10,294 nt of DNA from positions 1 to 10,294 of the forward strand of contig DASSHC010000294.1 of the NCBI GenBank assembly GCA_035693105.1, in the 5' to 3' direction. The notes beneath the pieces were generated by a model. That model was given only the letters and a program-made list of their open reading frames with translations. It was not told the origin of the DNA and did not search any database. The translations under genes and the position numbers were made by a program. The DNA comes from DASSHC01 sp035693105 (lineage in GTDB: Bacteria; Chloroflexota; Chloroflexia; Thermomicrobiales; Thermomicrobiaceae). Of the stretch, positions 1 through 7,264 are shown piece by piece; within the stretch, counting starts at the first letter, position 1, and every line of letters begins with the position of its first letter.

Positions 1-109
1 GGTGGAGCAGCGGCATGTGGTGGTGGATGTGCCGGCCTAGGCCCCGGCACACGGCTTCATGCGCCATATCGCTGCGTTCCAGTCAGCTCTAGCTCCCGAT
101 CGAGCAGGC
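1..109. other. Unassigned left edge with two competing partial reading frames
   Basis: No complete gene fits here. On the plus strand a frame enters from the left edge and ends at a TAG at 38-40, reading VEQRHVVVDVPA; its codons mostly end in G or C, so it could be the C-terminus of a gene convergent with the heptose operon. On the minus strand an ATG at 67-65 opens a frame (MAHEAVCRGLGRHIHHHMP...) that runs off the window and could be the next gene of the operon, 42 bases after the GT4 stop; only a weak GGAA lies upstream of it. The two readings exclude each other and the sequence shown does not decide between them. Confidence 0.3.
29..50. repeat. GC-rich inverted repeat (possible hairpin)
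   Basis: GTGCCGG at 29-35 is exactly complementary to CCGGCAC at 44-50, with an 8-base loop containing the palindrome CCTAGG. It lies about 60 bases past the stop of the last minus-strand gene and overlaps the TAG of a possible plus-strand frame. It could act as a transcription stop between convergent genes, but neither side has a T-run, so an intrinsic terminator is not supported. Confidence 0.3.
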
Positions 110-1078
110 TCAGCGGTGGCCTGATACCTGCCTCCTCGCGAGCACCCGAGCAAATGCGCTGTTCCAATCGCGTGCAAAGCGCTCGATGCCAAAACGCTCG
201 TGCGCCAGCGCTCGCGCGTTGGCGCCCAGCCGGCGCGCCAGATCGTGATCGGCCAGCAGAACATGCATCTGCTTGATCAGCTCGTCGATATCGCACGAGA
301 TATAGCCATGCATGCCGTTCTGAATCACCGTCGGCAGCTCGGTGGTCGCCAGCGCCACCACCGGCATCCCCAGCGTCATCGCCTCGATCACCGCCAGCGG
401 CAGGCTGGTGTAGCGCATCGAGCTGAAGAGGAAGCGGTAGCGCGCCACCAGCGCGTGCAGCTCGCGGTAGGGCACATCGCCCAGCCCGCCGAACTCCTCG
501 GTCTGCATCCCGACCGCGTCCAGGGGCAGGCGCTCGCGGGCGGCCAGGAAGAGGTCGTAGCCGGCGATGCGCGGCCGCTTCTGGGGGCCGTTGACCACGC
601 TGATGCCGCGCGTCAGCTCGCCCGAGTAGCGCACCCCCGGCGCGATGGCCACGCTGTGCTCGATGACCGTGGTCGGCGTGCGGCCGTTGTCCCACATCAG
701 GCGGTTGTAGTGGGTGACGTGGACCAGCAGCAGACTCGGGTCGTCGATCGGGTGGCGCGTGTCGCACGCGCCCGGCTTGGGCGTGTTGTGCTCCAGGTAG
801 ATGGCCGGCAGGGCGCGCTGGGCCGGGCTGAGGATCGCCGGCCCGTCCTCGAAGTAGTTCTTGGGCGTCTGGTAGATCACCAGATCGAGATCGAGGTCGC
901 GCACCCGCTCGGTGGGCACCTCGCGCACATACTCCGGCAGGTCGAAGGTCGGGCCACGACCGCCGTAGCCCTCGGGCTTGCCGGGCTTGACCGGCAGGTA
1001 CCAGTCGTGCTCGATGCGCGCCAGCGCGTTGAGGTAGCTGCCGTGGATGTGCCAGATCAGAATCTTCAGGCGGCGCAT
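110..1078 (-). CDS. GT4-like glycosyltransferase (GT-B fold), last gene of the heptose operon
   Basis: A 322-residue protein resembling GT-B glycosyltransferases of the group 1 (GT4) type, which move a sugar from a nucleotide donor to a surface glycan on the cytoplasmic side of the membrane. The clearest signature is in the C-terminal half: RYTSLPLAVIEAM (residues 222-234, with the conserved Glu at 232) followed by LGMPVVAL and an NG..G element at 254-258, the donor-binding region of the family. The first acidic residue of the usual E-x7-E pair is not evident; Thr/Ser stands there. At 322 residues it is somewhat short for the family and its N-terminal domain is atypical. The ATG at 1078 is chosen because the homologous sequence begins there and AAGGA lies 5 bases upstream. 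It overlaps the end of the preceding GT9 gene by 13 bases. Donor and acceptor cannot be read from sequence. Confidence 0.85.
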   Translation of the reverse strand: MRRLKILIWHIHGSYLNALARIEHDWYLPVKPGKPEGYGGRGPTFDLPEYVREVPTERVRDLDLDLVIYQTPKNYFEDGPAILSPAQRALPAIYLEHNTPKPGACDTRHPIDDPSLLLVHVTHYNRLMWDNGRTPTTVIEHSVAIAPGVRYSGELTRGISVVNGPQKRPRIAGYDLFLAARERLPLDAVGMQTEEFGGLGDVPYRELHALVARYRFLFSSMRYTSLPLAVIEAMTLGMPVVALATTELPTVIQNGMHGYISCDIDELIKQMHVLLADHDLARRLGANARALAHERFGIERFARDWNSAFARVLARRQVSGHR

Positions 1079-2148
1079 CGTGTTCCTTTCGTCGTCCTCA
1101 CGTCGGCCAGCAGCGACTCGGCGGCGCTCAGCACCATCGTCGTGCTCACGCCCCGCAGGCAGCGGTGGTCGATCGGGCACTCGCGGTGGGCGCAGGGGCT
1201 GCAGTGCACGAACTGGCGTGCCAGCCGGTGGCGCGACGAGTCGAGCGGGGCCCAGCGCGGGAACTCGGCCGGGCCGAAGATGGTGACGCTGGGCGTATCG
1301 AGCGCGCGGGCGAGGTGCGCCGGGCCGGTGTCGTTGCTGATGAAGAGGTCGAGGCGGCTGATCAGCGCCGCCAGCCCGCCGAGCGAGGTCTGCCCGGCCA
1401 GGTTGAGCGCCGGCGCCTCCATCAACCCGGCCACCTCGGCCGCGATGGCGTCCTCGTCCGGCCCGCCGCTCAGCACGATGGCGGCGCCGTGGCGGCGGGC
1501 CAGCGCGTCGGCCAGGCTGGCGAAGCGCGCGGGCGGCCAGCGGCGGGCCGGCGCGCGGGCGCCGCAGTGCAGCCCGATCCAGGGCCCCATCTGACCCGCC
1601 AGTGGCGCCAGCAGGGCGTCCGCCTCGGCGGCGTCCTCCGGCCGGAGCGGGAACTCCAGCTGCGTGCCGCGCTCGGGGCAGCCCAGGGCCGCGGTCAGCC
1701 GCAGCAGGCGTAGCGGCTCGGGCAGCTCGTCGGGGTAGGGCACGGCCACGGTCAGTCCGGCGGGCGGCTGCCCAACGTAGCAGCCAGCGCTGCAGCGCGC
1801 GCCGAGCGCCAGCACGGCGGGGTTGCTGGCGCCGCCGCTGCCGTGCAGCTGCACGGCCAGGTCGTAGCCGTGGGCGCGCTGCGCGGCGAGATAGTCCGCC
1901 ATACGCGCCTCGTCCAGCTCGACCTCGTCGATCCCCGGCGCGCCGCCGAACGCGACGAAGCGGTCGAGGTAGTGGCTGAAGCGGGCGGCGAACCAGGCGG
2001 CCCAGGGGAGGCCGATCAGAGTGATCTCGGCCTCGGGGAAGCCGGCCCGCAGCGAGCGCAGCGCCGGCACCGCCACCAGCAGGTCGCCCAGTTGGAGCGC
2101 CCGCAGCACGGCGATGCGCCGCACCGCGCGCGGCTCGATGGCGCCCAT
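1066..2148 (-). CDS. GT9-family (ADP-heptosyltransferase-like) glycosyltransferase
   Basis: A 360-residue GT9 protein, the family of LPS heptosyltransferases WaaC/WaaF, which use ADP-heptose. Visible features are the N-terminal loop ALQLGDLLVAVPALRSL (17-33), a first Rossmann domain to about residue 180, the GLHCGARAPARRWPPARF segment (192-209) that opens the donor-binding domain, and the signature SNDTGPAHLA (271-280) with its conserved Asp and TGP. Near the C-terminus four cysteines are spaced C-x2-C-x4-C-x5-C (316, 319, 324, 330). Length is normal for the family. The start at 2148 gives a TGATG junction, sharing one base with the stop of the double-GT9 gene; upstream in-frame starts would extend far into that gene. 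Family assignment is firm. Heptose as donor is inferred from the gmhA-gmhB-hldE genes in the same operon. Confidence 0.93.
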   Translation of the reverse strand: MGAIEPRAVRRIAVLRALQLGDLLVAVPALRSLRAGFPEAEITLIGLPWAAWFAARFSHYLDRFVAFGGAPGIDEVELDEARMADYLAAQRAHGYDLAVQLHGSGGASNPAVLALGARCSAGCYVGQPPAGLTVAVPYPDELPEPLRLLRLTAALGCPERGTQLEFPLRPEDAAEADALLAPLAGQMGPWIGLHCGARAPARRWPPARFASLADALARRHGAAIVLSGGPDEDAIAAEVAGLMEAPALNLAGQTSLGGLAALISRLDLFISNDTGPAHLARALDTPSVTIFGPAEFPRWAPLDSSRHRLARQFVHCSPCAHRECPIDHRCLRGVSTTMVLSAAESLLADVRTTKGTRCAA

Positions 2149-4475
2149 CAGACCGCCCCCACCCGTGCGAGCGCCGCCGTCTCCAGCAGCGCCAGCGCGG
2201 CCCTGGCCACCTCCTCCGGCGGGATGTCGAGACAGGGGAGACCGATCGGGCAGTCGAACAAGCGGCAGGGGGCGCAGGCGGTCGGGCGGCGCAGCAGCCG
2301 GGCCGGCACGGCGCGCGGCCCCCACTCCGACTCGCGGTCAGTGCCCGAGTAGAGCGCGACCAGCGGGGTGCCGGTGGCATCCGCCAGATGCAGCGGCAGC
2401 GAGTTGTTGCAGATCACCAGCGCCGCGCGCTCGACCAGCGCCGCGTACTCGGGCAGCGTGGTCTGCCCGGCCAGGAACGCGGCCCGTGGCGCTTCGGCGC
2501 GCACCGCCGCCAGCAGCGCGGCCTCGCGCTCGACGCCGCAGACCAGCACCGGCCAGCCCTGGCGCTGTAGCTCGCGCGCCACCAGACCGAAGCGCTCCGG
2601 CGGGTAGCGCCGCGCGGCCGCGCTGGCGCCGGGGTGGAGCAGCACGTAGGGGTGCGCCGGGTCGAGCCCGGCTCCGGCCAGCAGCCGCGCGGCGGCCGCG
2701 CGTGCCGCGTCCGGGATCGCGACGGCGAGCTGGCGCTCGCGCACCGGAAAGCCAAGCGCCTCCACCAGCTTGAGGTTGCGCTCGACCTGATGCGCGCCCT
2801 CGGGCGTCAGCCCGCGCAGTTCGTCGGAGAGGGCGCGCCCGCCGAACTCGGCCGACTCGCCCGCGCGCAGCGGGATGCCGGCCAGGTAGCAGGCGTAGCC
2901 GGGCACCTGGGGCGACTGGCTGAACGAGGTGAAGATCAGCGCCGCGTCGAAGCCGCCAGCCGCCAGCCGGGCGAGCAGCTCGCGCTCGCGCGCCGGGTCG
3001 AAGGGCAGCTGTCCCAGGTCCTGCCAGAGCGCGCGCCAGCTGATGACCTCGTCGACCCAGGGGAGGAGCGCGGCGGCCGGGGCGCCGCCCGGGCTGGCCA
3101 GCAGCGTCAGCCGCGCCGCGGGCGAGGTCTCCTTGACCGCCCGCAGCGCCGGCCCGAGCATGACCACGTCGCCCAGGTTGTCCAGCCGCACCGCCAGGAT
3201 ATTGCGCGCGCGGAGGTAGGGGGAGCCCTCACCCCCATCCCCTCTCCCGATGCGCGGGAGAGGGGAGCTGCCCATCGAGTAGGTTGGGTGCTGGGAGAGG
3301 ACGGATCCTTCGACTGTGCTCAGGATGACAGGGTGAGGGTTCGGGCCTTTCGGATGAGGCACATCGTACTCGTCGGCCACCTCCCCTCTCCCAGCATTGG
3401 GAGAGGGGCCGGGGGTGAGGGCCAGCAGCTCCGCCGCCGCCTCGACCACCAGCTCCGGCGTGACCAGCGTCAGGCACTCGTGGCCGTAGGGGCAGACGCG
3501 CTGGTAGCAGAGGCGGCAGGGGACCTCGTGGTAGAGCAGGCGGTGCGGCACGCGCCAGGGGCCCCACTGCTCGGGCGGGTTGGTCAGCGCGAAGAGCGCC
3601 ACCACCGGCGTCTTCACGGCCGCCGCCACGTGCATCGGGCCGGTGTTGTTGGTGATCGTCAGGTCGGCCGCCTCGACCAGCGCGCAGAACTCCGGGAAGT
3701 CGAGCGCGCCGCTGAAGTCGAGCGCGTCGCCGCCATAGCGCATGCGCCCGCGCACCCGCGCCACCAGCTCGCGCTCAGGCTCCGTACCGGTCAGCGCCAC
3801 CGTCGCGCCCAGCCGGACGATCAGCCGGTCGGCCACCTCCGCGTACTCTTCCCAGGGATAGGTGCGGGCCGGCATCGAGCAGCCGGGGTGGAGCACCACC
3901 AGCGGGCGGCGCACGCCGGCCAGGCGCTCATGCAGCCGCTGCCGGGCCTCGTCCGGCACCGCCAGCACCAGATCGCGCTCGCTTGTCGTCAAGCCGAGCG
4001 CGCCAACCAGATCGAGCCCGCGCTCCACCTCGTGCAGCAGGCGCTGGGGATGCTTGTGGCGCGTGGTCAGCAGCGAGCCGGGGCCGTCGATCGAGGCCGC
4101 CAGCCGTAACGGAATGTCGGCCAGGTAGCAGAGGTAGGCGCTGGGGAGCGGGCTCTGATGGTAGGAGCTGAAGATGACGGCGCCGTCGAAGTGTTGCTCC
4201 TTGAGCGCCGCGATCATGCGCTGCTCGCGCGCGCTCTCCTGCGGCAACTGTCGCCAGGGGTCCATCCAGGGCGCCTGGTAGACGATCACGTCGTCGATGT
4301 CCGGGTTGAGCCTGCCCGCCTGGGCGCCGACCGGGCTGGCCAGCAGCGTGAGCGACGCCCGCGGCAGCGAGCGGCGGATGGCGTGGATCGCCGGGGTCGT
4401 GACCAGCACGTCGCCCAGGTTGTCCAGCCGCACGGCCAGCACCTTGCGCGCGCGCTCCCAGGCCGGGTCGATCAT
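2148..4475 (-). CDS. Tandem GT9-GT9 fusion glycosyltransferase joined by a repeat-encoded linker
   Basis: A 775-residue protein about twice the usual GT9 length. Module 1 (residues 1-351) has LAVRLDNLGDV (13-23), a donor domain opening at LHPGCSMPARTYPWEEY (195-211) and TNNTGPMH (275-282). Module 2 (about 420-775) repeats LAVRLDNLGDV (427-437), LLHPGASAAARRYPPERF (612-629) and a weakened CNNSLPLH (689-696). Both share a segment of the form IF(S/T)S...QSP...CYLA.IPLR and a C-x2-C-x4-C-x5-C motif (320-334; 734-748), so they are paralogues from a tandem duplication. Linker residues 352-417 are encoded exactly by the repeat at 3225-3422. Module 2 has no start of its own except Met401 inside the repeat, which lacks a Shine-Dalgarno sequence, so one polypeptide is likely. 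The start shares ATGA with the hldE stop. Transfer of ADP-heptose is inferred from family and operon. Confidence 0.9.
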   Translation of the reverse strand: MIDPAWERARKVLAVRLDNLGDVLVTTPAIHAIRRSLPRASLTLLASPVGAQAGRLNPDIDDVIVYQAPWMDPWRQLPQESAREQRMIAALKEQHFDGAVIFSSYHQSPLPSAYLCYLADIPLRLAASIDGPGSLLTTRHKHPQRLLHEVERGLDLVGALGLTTSERDLVLAVPDEARQRLHERLAGVRRPLVVLHPGCSMPARTYPWEEYAEVADRLIVRLGATVALTGTEPERELVARVRGRMRYGGDALDFSGALDFPEFCALVEAADLTITNNTGPMHVAAAVKTPVVALFALTNPPEQWGPWRVPHRLLYHEVPCRLCYQRVCPYGHECLTLVTPELVVEAAAELLALTPGPSPNAGRGEVADEYDVPHPKGPNPHPVILSTVEGSVLSQHPTYSMGSSPLPRIGRGDGGEGSPYLRARNILAVRLDNLGDVVMLGPALRAVKETSPAARLTLLASPGGAPAAALLPWVDEVISWRALWQDLGQLPFDPARERELLARLAAGGFDAALIFTSFSQSPQVPGYACYLAGIPLRAGESAEFGGRALSDELRGLTPEGAHQVERNLKLVEALGFPVRERQLAVAIPDAARAAAARLLAGAGLDPAHPYVLLHPGASAAARRYPPERFGLVARELQRQGWPVLVCGVEREAALLAAVRAEAPRAAFLAGQTTLPEYAALVERAALVICNNSLPLHLADATGTPLVALYSGTDRESEWGPRAVPARLLRRPTACAPCRLFDCPIGLPCLDIPPEEVARAALALLETAALARVGAV
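3225..3422. repeat. 198-base MITE-like element with about 41-base terminal inverted repeats inside the double GT9 gene
   Basis: The left end (3225-3266) and the reverse complement of the right end (3382-3422) match almost throughout: both start GCCCTCACCCCC, both contain CCCCTCTCCC and GGGAGAGGGGA, and they differ only in a two-base block and the small loop. Each end is itself a hairpin (CCCTCTCCC, short loop, GGGAGAGGG). The interior has another partial copy (GCTGGGAGAGG at about 3290-3300) and, at 3303-3330, a module containing ATCCTTCGACT and CTCAGGATGACA. To my knowledge both motifs resemble dispersed intergenic repeats seen in several bacterial phyla. No transposase and no clear target-site duplication are visible. 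Its length is 66 codons and all three bases of each boundary codon fit, so the host frame stays open through it. Confidence 0.85.
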
Positions 4476-5971
4476 GCCCCGTCTCCCATCCCGTCGCCCG
4501 CCAGCGCCACGATGCGGTCGATCACCGCCGACGTACTCAGGTCGCCGACCAGGGGCAGGATCACCACGCGCCCGCCGACCTCGGCCACCGCCTCGGCCTC
4601 CGGCAGTTCCTCACCGGCGTAGTCGCCGCCCTTGGCGTGGATATGCGGCCGCAGGTCGCGGATCAGCGCCTCGGGCGTCTCCTCGTCGAAGAGGAGGGCG
4701 TGGTCGACCGCGTCCAGCGCGGCCACCAGCGCCAGCCGGTGCTCTTCGCTGTTGATCGGGCGGTTCTTGCCTTTGAGCAGCCGCGCGCTGCGGTCGGAGT
4801 TGACCCCGACCACGAGGACATCGCCGAGGGCGCGCGCCCGGCGCAGGAACTCGACGTGCCCGGCGTGCAGGATGTCGAAGACGCCGTTGGTGAAGACGAT
4901 CTTGCGGCCGCGCTCGCGCGCCGCGTCGAGCTGGGCCACCACCGCGCCGACCACGTCGAGGTCGCCGGCGCGCGGCAGATGCTCGCGCAGGCTGACCCGC
5001 TGCAGCAACTCCTGATAGAGCACGACCGCCGTGCGCCGCTTGCTGACCGCGATGCCGGCGGCCTCGATGCCGATCTGGACCGCCTCGGGGCAGCGCGCAC
5101 CCCCCGCCAGCGCCAGCGCCAGCGCCGCCAGGAAGGAGTCGCCGGCGCCGACGTCGCTGGGGTTGGCCACCGGGTGGGCCGGGAAGTGGCGCGCCCGCCC
5201 GCGCCGGTCGATCAGGCAGACGCCCCCGGCGCCGAGCGTGACCGCGACGTGCTCGGTCTCGATCGCCTCGACCAGCCGCCGCCCGGCGCGCCTGACCTCG
5301 TGCAGGTTGAGCTCGTCGCCGGCCGGCACCGCGCCGTCGACGGCCAGCAGCGCCTCCAGATGATTGGGGGTGATGATCGTCGCGCTCGCCTCGCGGAAGC
5401 GGCCCAGGTGTTTGGAGTCGACCGCCAGCACGCAGGGGCGCGCGCGCCGCAGCCCGCGCAGGTGGCGCACCAGCCCGTCGCTGTGCACGCCGTAGTTGTA
5501 GTCGGAGATCACCACCAGATCGCAGCGCGGGAAGGCGTGGTCGAGCGTCGCCAGCAGGCGCTCGTAGGTGCGGCGGCCGAGCGGCTCGGCGCCGCCCTCG
5601 TCGAAGCGCACGACGTACTGGCCGTTGGCCAGGATGCGCAGCTTGTGCAGCGTGCTGATCTGGTCGTCCTCGATCAGCCAGGAGTCGTCGACGTCGTGGT
5701 CGCGCAGCGCGGCGCGCAAGAGCCCGCCGGCCGGGTCGGCGCCGACCACGCCGAGGAAGAGGACCTCGGCGCCCAGCGCGGCCAGATTCGCGGCGGTGTT
5801 GGCCGCGCCGCCCGGCAGCCGCTCCTCGGCGGTCTTGCGCACCACCGGCACCGGCCCCTCGGCACAGAGGCGCGCGGCGGTCCCCTCCAGGTAGCTGTCG
5901 AGCATGGCGTCGCCGATCACCAGCGCGCGCAGGCGGCGGAAGCCGCGCACGGTCTCAATCGCACCGGTCAT
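4472..5971 (-). CDS. hldE: Bifunctional D-glycero-beta-D-manno-heptose 7-phosphate kinase / heptose 1-phosphate adenylyltransferase
   Basis: A 499-residue cytosolic enzyme with the E. coli HldE domain order. Residues 1-330 are a PfkB/ribokinase-type kinase: GDAMLD (20-25), PGGAANTAANLAALG (53-67), VISDYNYG (154-161) and GAGDS (275-279) with the catalytic Asp278. Residues 355-499 are a cytidylyltransferase-fold nucleotidyltransferase: FTNGVFDILHAGH (360-372) carrying the HxGH motif, GVNSD (389-393), and KGGDY with STSAVI near the end. The kinase makes heptose 1,7-bisphosphate; after GmhB removes the 7-phosphate, the second domain makes ADP-heptose. One oddity is that the signature reads SDVGAGDS, with the Asp one place nearer GAGD than in the common DxTGAGD form. 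The start at 5971 has a strong GGAGGAGG upstream and overlaps gmhB by 17 bases; the stop overlaps the next gene by ATGA. Confidence 0.96.
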   Translation of the reverse strand: MTGAIETVRGFRRLRALVIGDAMLDSYLEGTAARLCAEGPVPVVRKTAEERLPGGAANTAANLAALGAEVLFLGVVGADPAGGLLRAALRDHDVDDSWLIEDDQISTLHKLRILANGQYVVRFDEGGAEPLGRRTYERLLATLDHAFPRCDLVVISDYNYGVHSDGLVRHLRGLRRARPCVLAVDSKHLGRFREASATIITPNHLEALLAVDGAVPAGDELNLHEVRRAGRRLVEAIETEHVAVTLGAGGVCLIDRRGRARHFPAHPVANPSDVGAGDSFLAALALALAGGARCPEAVQIGIEAAGIAVSKRRTAVVLYQELLQRVSLREHLPRAGDLDVVGAVVAQLDAARERGRKIVFTNGVFDILHAGHVEFLRRARALGDVLVVGVNSDRSARLLKGKNRPINSEEHRLALVAALDAVDHALLFDEETPEALIRDLRPHIHAKGGDYAGEELPEAEAVAEVGGRVVILPLVGDLSTSAVIDRIVALAGDGMGDGA

Positions 5972-6605
5972 CGCAGCCTCCTCCTCCCGTCGCCGCCACC
6001 GCCGGCTCCCAGCGCGCCGGGCGATAGTCGAGCGCGACCGCCGGGCCGAGCCCCTCCAGGAAACGGATCAGCCGCAGCGCGTGGCGCGTGTCGCGGGCGA
6101 CGAAGCTCGGGCGACGCAGGGCGCCCGGCGGCGGTGGCTCGGTGCCGAGATCGACCAGCACCGAGCGGCAGCCGGCGCGTCTGCCCGCCTCGATGTCGTC
6201 CAGGATGTCGCCCACGAACCAGGAGCGCGCCAGGTCGAGAGCGTGTTCGGCGCCGGCGCGCAGCAGCAGGCCGGGGCGCGGCTTGCGGCAGTCGCAAGCG
6301 ACCGCCAGGCCGGGGATCACGCCGTCCGGGTGGTGCGGGCAGTGGTAGATGCCGTCGAGCCGGACGCCGTCGCGCGCCAGCTCGCGCGCCAGGTGCGCGT
6401 GCATGGCCCGCAGGTCGTCCTCGTCGAAGTAGCCGCGGGCGATGCCCGACTGGTTGGTGACGACGATCAGGGCGAAGCCGGCGCGTTGCAGGCGGCGTAG
6501 CTCCGGCGCGATGCCGGCATAGAGCACGAGGTCTTCCGGGTGGGAGGGGTAGTGGCGCGGCTCGACCAGCGTGCCGTCGCGGTCGAGGAAGAGGGCGCGG
6601 CGCAT
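5955..6605 (-). CDS. gmhB: D-glycero-D-manno-heptose 1,7-bisphosphate 7-phosphatase
   Basis: A 216-residue HAD-superfamily phosphatase of the histidinol-phosphatase/GmhB type, which removes the C7 phosphate between the two HldE steps. Motif I is FLDRDGTL (6-13; nucleophile Asp8, acid/base Asp10), motif II VTNQSG (49-54), a zinc loop CPHH...CDCRKP (89-92 and 104-109) supplies Cys/His ligands and the motif III Lys108, and motif IV is GDILDDIEAG (132-141). About 30 residues beyond the usual HAD core form an Arg/Pro/Gly-rich tail. The start at 6605 is chosen because the HAD fold begins immediately, it forms a TGATG junction with the gmhA stop, and a GGAGGGGG lies about 10 bases upstream; the longer in-frame extension to 7406 merely shadows gmhA. 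Operon context with gmhA and hldE makes the heptose substrate likely, whereas histidinol phosphate is unlikely. Confidence 0.95.
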   Translation of the reverse strand: MRRALFLDRDGTLVEPRHYPSHPEDLVLYAGIAPELRRLQRAGFALIVVTNQSGIARGYFDEDDLRAMHAHLARELARDGVRLDGIYHCPHHPDGVIPGLAVACDCRKPRPGLLLRAGAEHALDLARSWFVGDILDDIEAGRRAGCRSVLVDLGTEPPPPGALRRPSFVARDTRHALRLIRFLEGLGPAVALDYRPARWEPAVAATGGGGCDDRCD

Positions 6606-7264
6606 CAGTCGACCACCCCCTCCCCGGCGGCCAGCTCCGCCTCGACCACGCCGCAGAGGATATGCGTCAGCAGCATGTGGATCTCCTGCGCCACCGGGGT
6701 GGCGGCGGTCGGGGCGCGCAGCGTCAGGTCGGCCAGCTTCTCCAGCCGGCTGGCCCGCTCCCCGGTCAGCGCCACCACCATCATGCCGCGGCCACGGGCC
6801 GCCAGTGCGGCCTCCACCACGTTGGGCGACTCGCCGCTGGTGCTGAAGGCCAGCAAGAGGTCGCCGGGCTGACCCAGGCCCGCCACCTGGCGGGCGAAGA
6901 CCTGGCGGTAGCCGTAGTCGTTGCTCAGCGCGGTCAGAATGGTGCTGTCGGCGCTGAGGGCCAGCACGGCATAGGGGGCGCGCTCCTGCTCGAAGCGGCC
7001 CATCAGCTCGCAGGCGAAGTGCTGCGCCTCGGCCGCGCTGCCGCCATTGCCGATCACCAGCACCTTGTGACCGCCGCGCAGGGTGTCGACGATGCATGAG
7101 GCGGCCTCGGCGATCACGGTGGAGCGCTGCTGCAAGGCGCCGATGGCGCGGTCGAGCAGGGCGCGGCGCTCGGCCAACACCCCATCGACCCAGGACAGGT
7201 AGCGGTCGCTGGCTAGGAATCGGCCGTTGTCGATCAGGGATGGGCTGAGGATGTCTTCCTGCAT
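6605..7264 (-). CDS. gmhA: Sedoheptulose 7-phosphate isomerase (SIS domain)
   Basis: A 219-residue cytosolic SIS-domain protein, first gene of the operon, catalysing the first committed step: sedoheptulose 7-phosphate to D-glycero-D-manno-heptose 7-phosphate. The GmhA signature VIGNGGSAAEAQHFACEL (70-87) includes the His82 and Glu86 expected to bind zinc; AFSTSGESPNVVEA (139-152) is the sugar-phosphate loop; VAQEIHMLLTHILC (191-204) supplies the Gln/Glu/His residues of the active-site helix. About 20 N-terminal residues precede the region where typical GmhA proteins (about 190-200 residues) begin. The ATG at 7264 is supported by GAGGGAG with 7 bases of spacing. The neighbouring gmhB and hldE distinguish it from other SIS isomerases. 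Confidence 0.95.
   Translation of the reverse strand: MQEDILSPSLIDNGRFLASDRYLSWVDGVLAERRALLDRAIGALQQRSTVIAEAASCIVDTLRGGHKVLVIGNGGSAAEAQHFACELMGRFEQERAPYAVLALSADSTILTALSNDYGYRQVFARQVAGLGQPGDLLLAFSTSGESPNVVEAALAARGRGMMVVALTGERASRLEKLADLTLRAPTAATPVAQEIHMLLTHILCGVVEAELAAGEGVVD

Noticed and set aside
200..1594. Plus-strand open frame of 464 codons opposite the GT4 and GT9 genes
   Set aside because: His/Arg/Gln-rich without domains; it spans the junction of two real minus-strand genes.
3255..3275. Met401 (ATG at 3275) as an independent start for the second GT9 module
   Set aside because: It lies inside the repeat and the preceding bases contain no purine-rich ribosome binding site; a single fused polypeptide is simpler.
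3225..3422. CRISPR array or intrinsic terminator at the hairpin repeats
   Set aside because: Only two inverted, not direct, copies with no regular spacers, and no T-run after the stems; the frame reads through.
2634..4109. Long plus-strand open frame (491 codons) opposite the double GT9 gene
   Set aside because: Composition is Arg/Gln/Ala/Gly/His-rich with no recognisable domain, as expected for the antisense of GC-rich coding sequence; the opposite strand carries clear GT9 motifs.
4637..6460. Plus-strand open frame of 607 codons opposite hldE and gmhB
   Set aside because: Low-complexity antisense shadow; hldE and gmhB have intact catalytic motifs on the minus strand.
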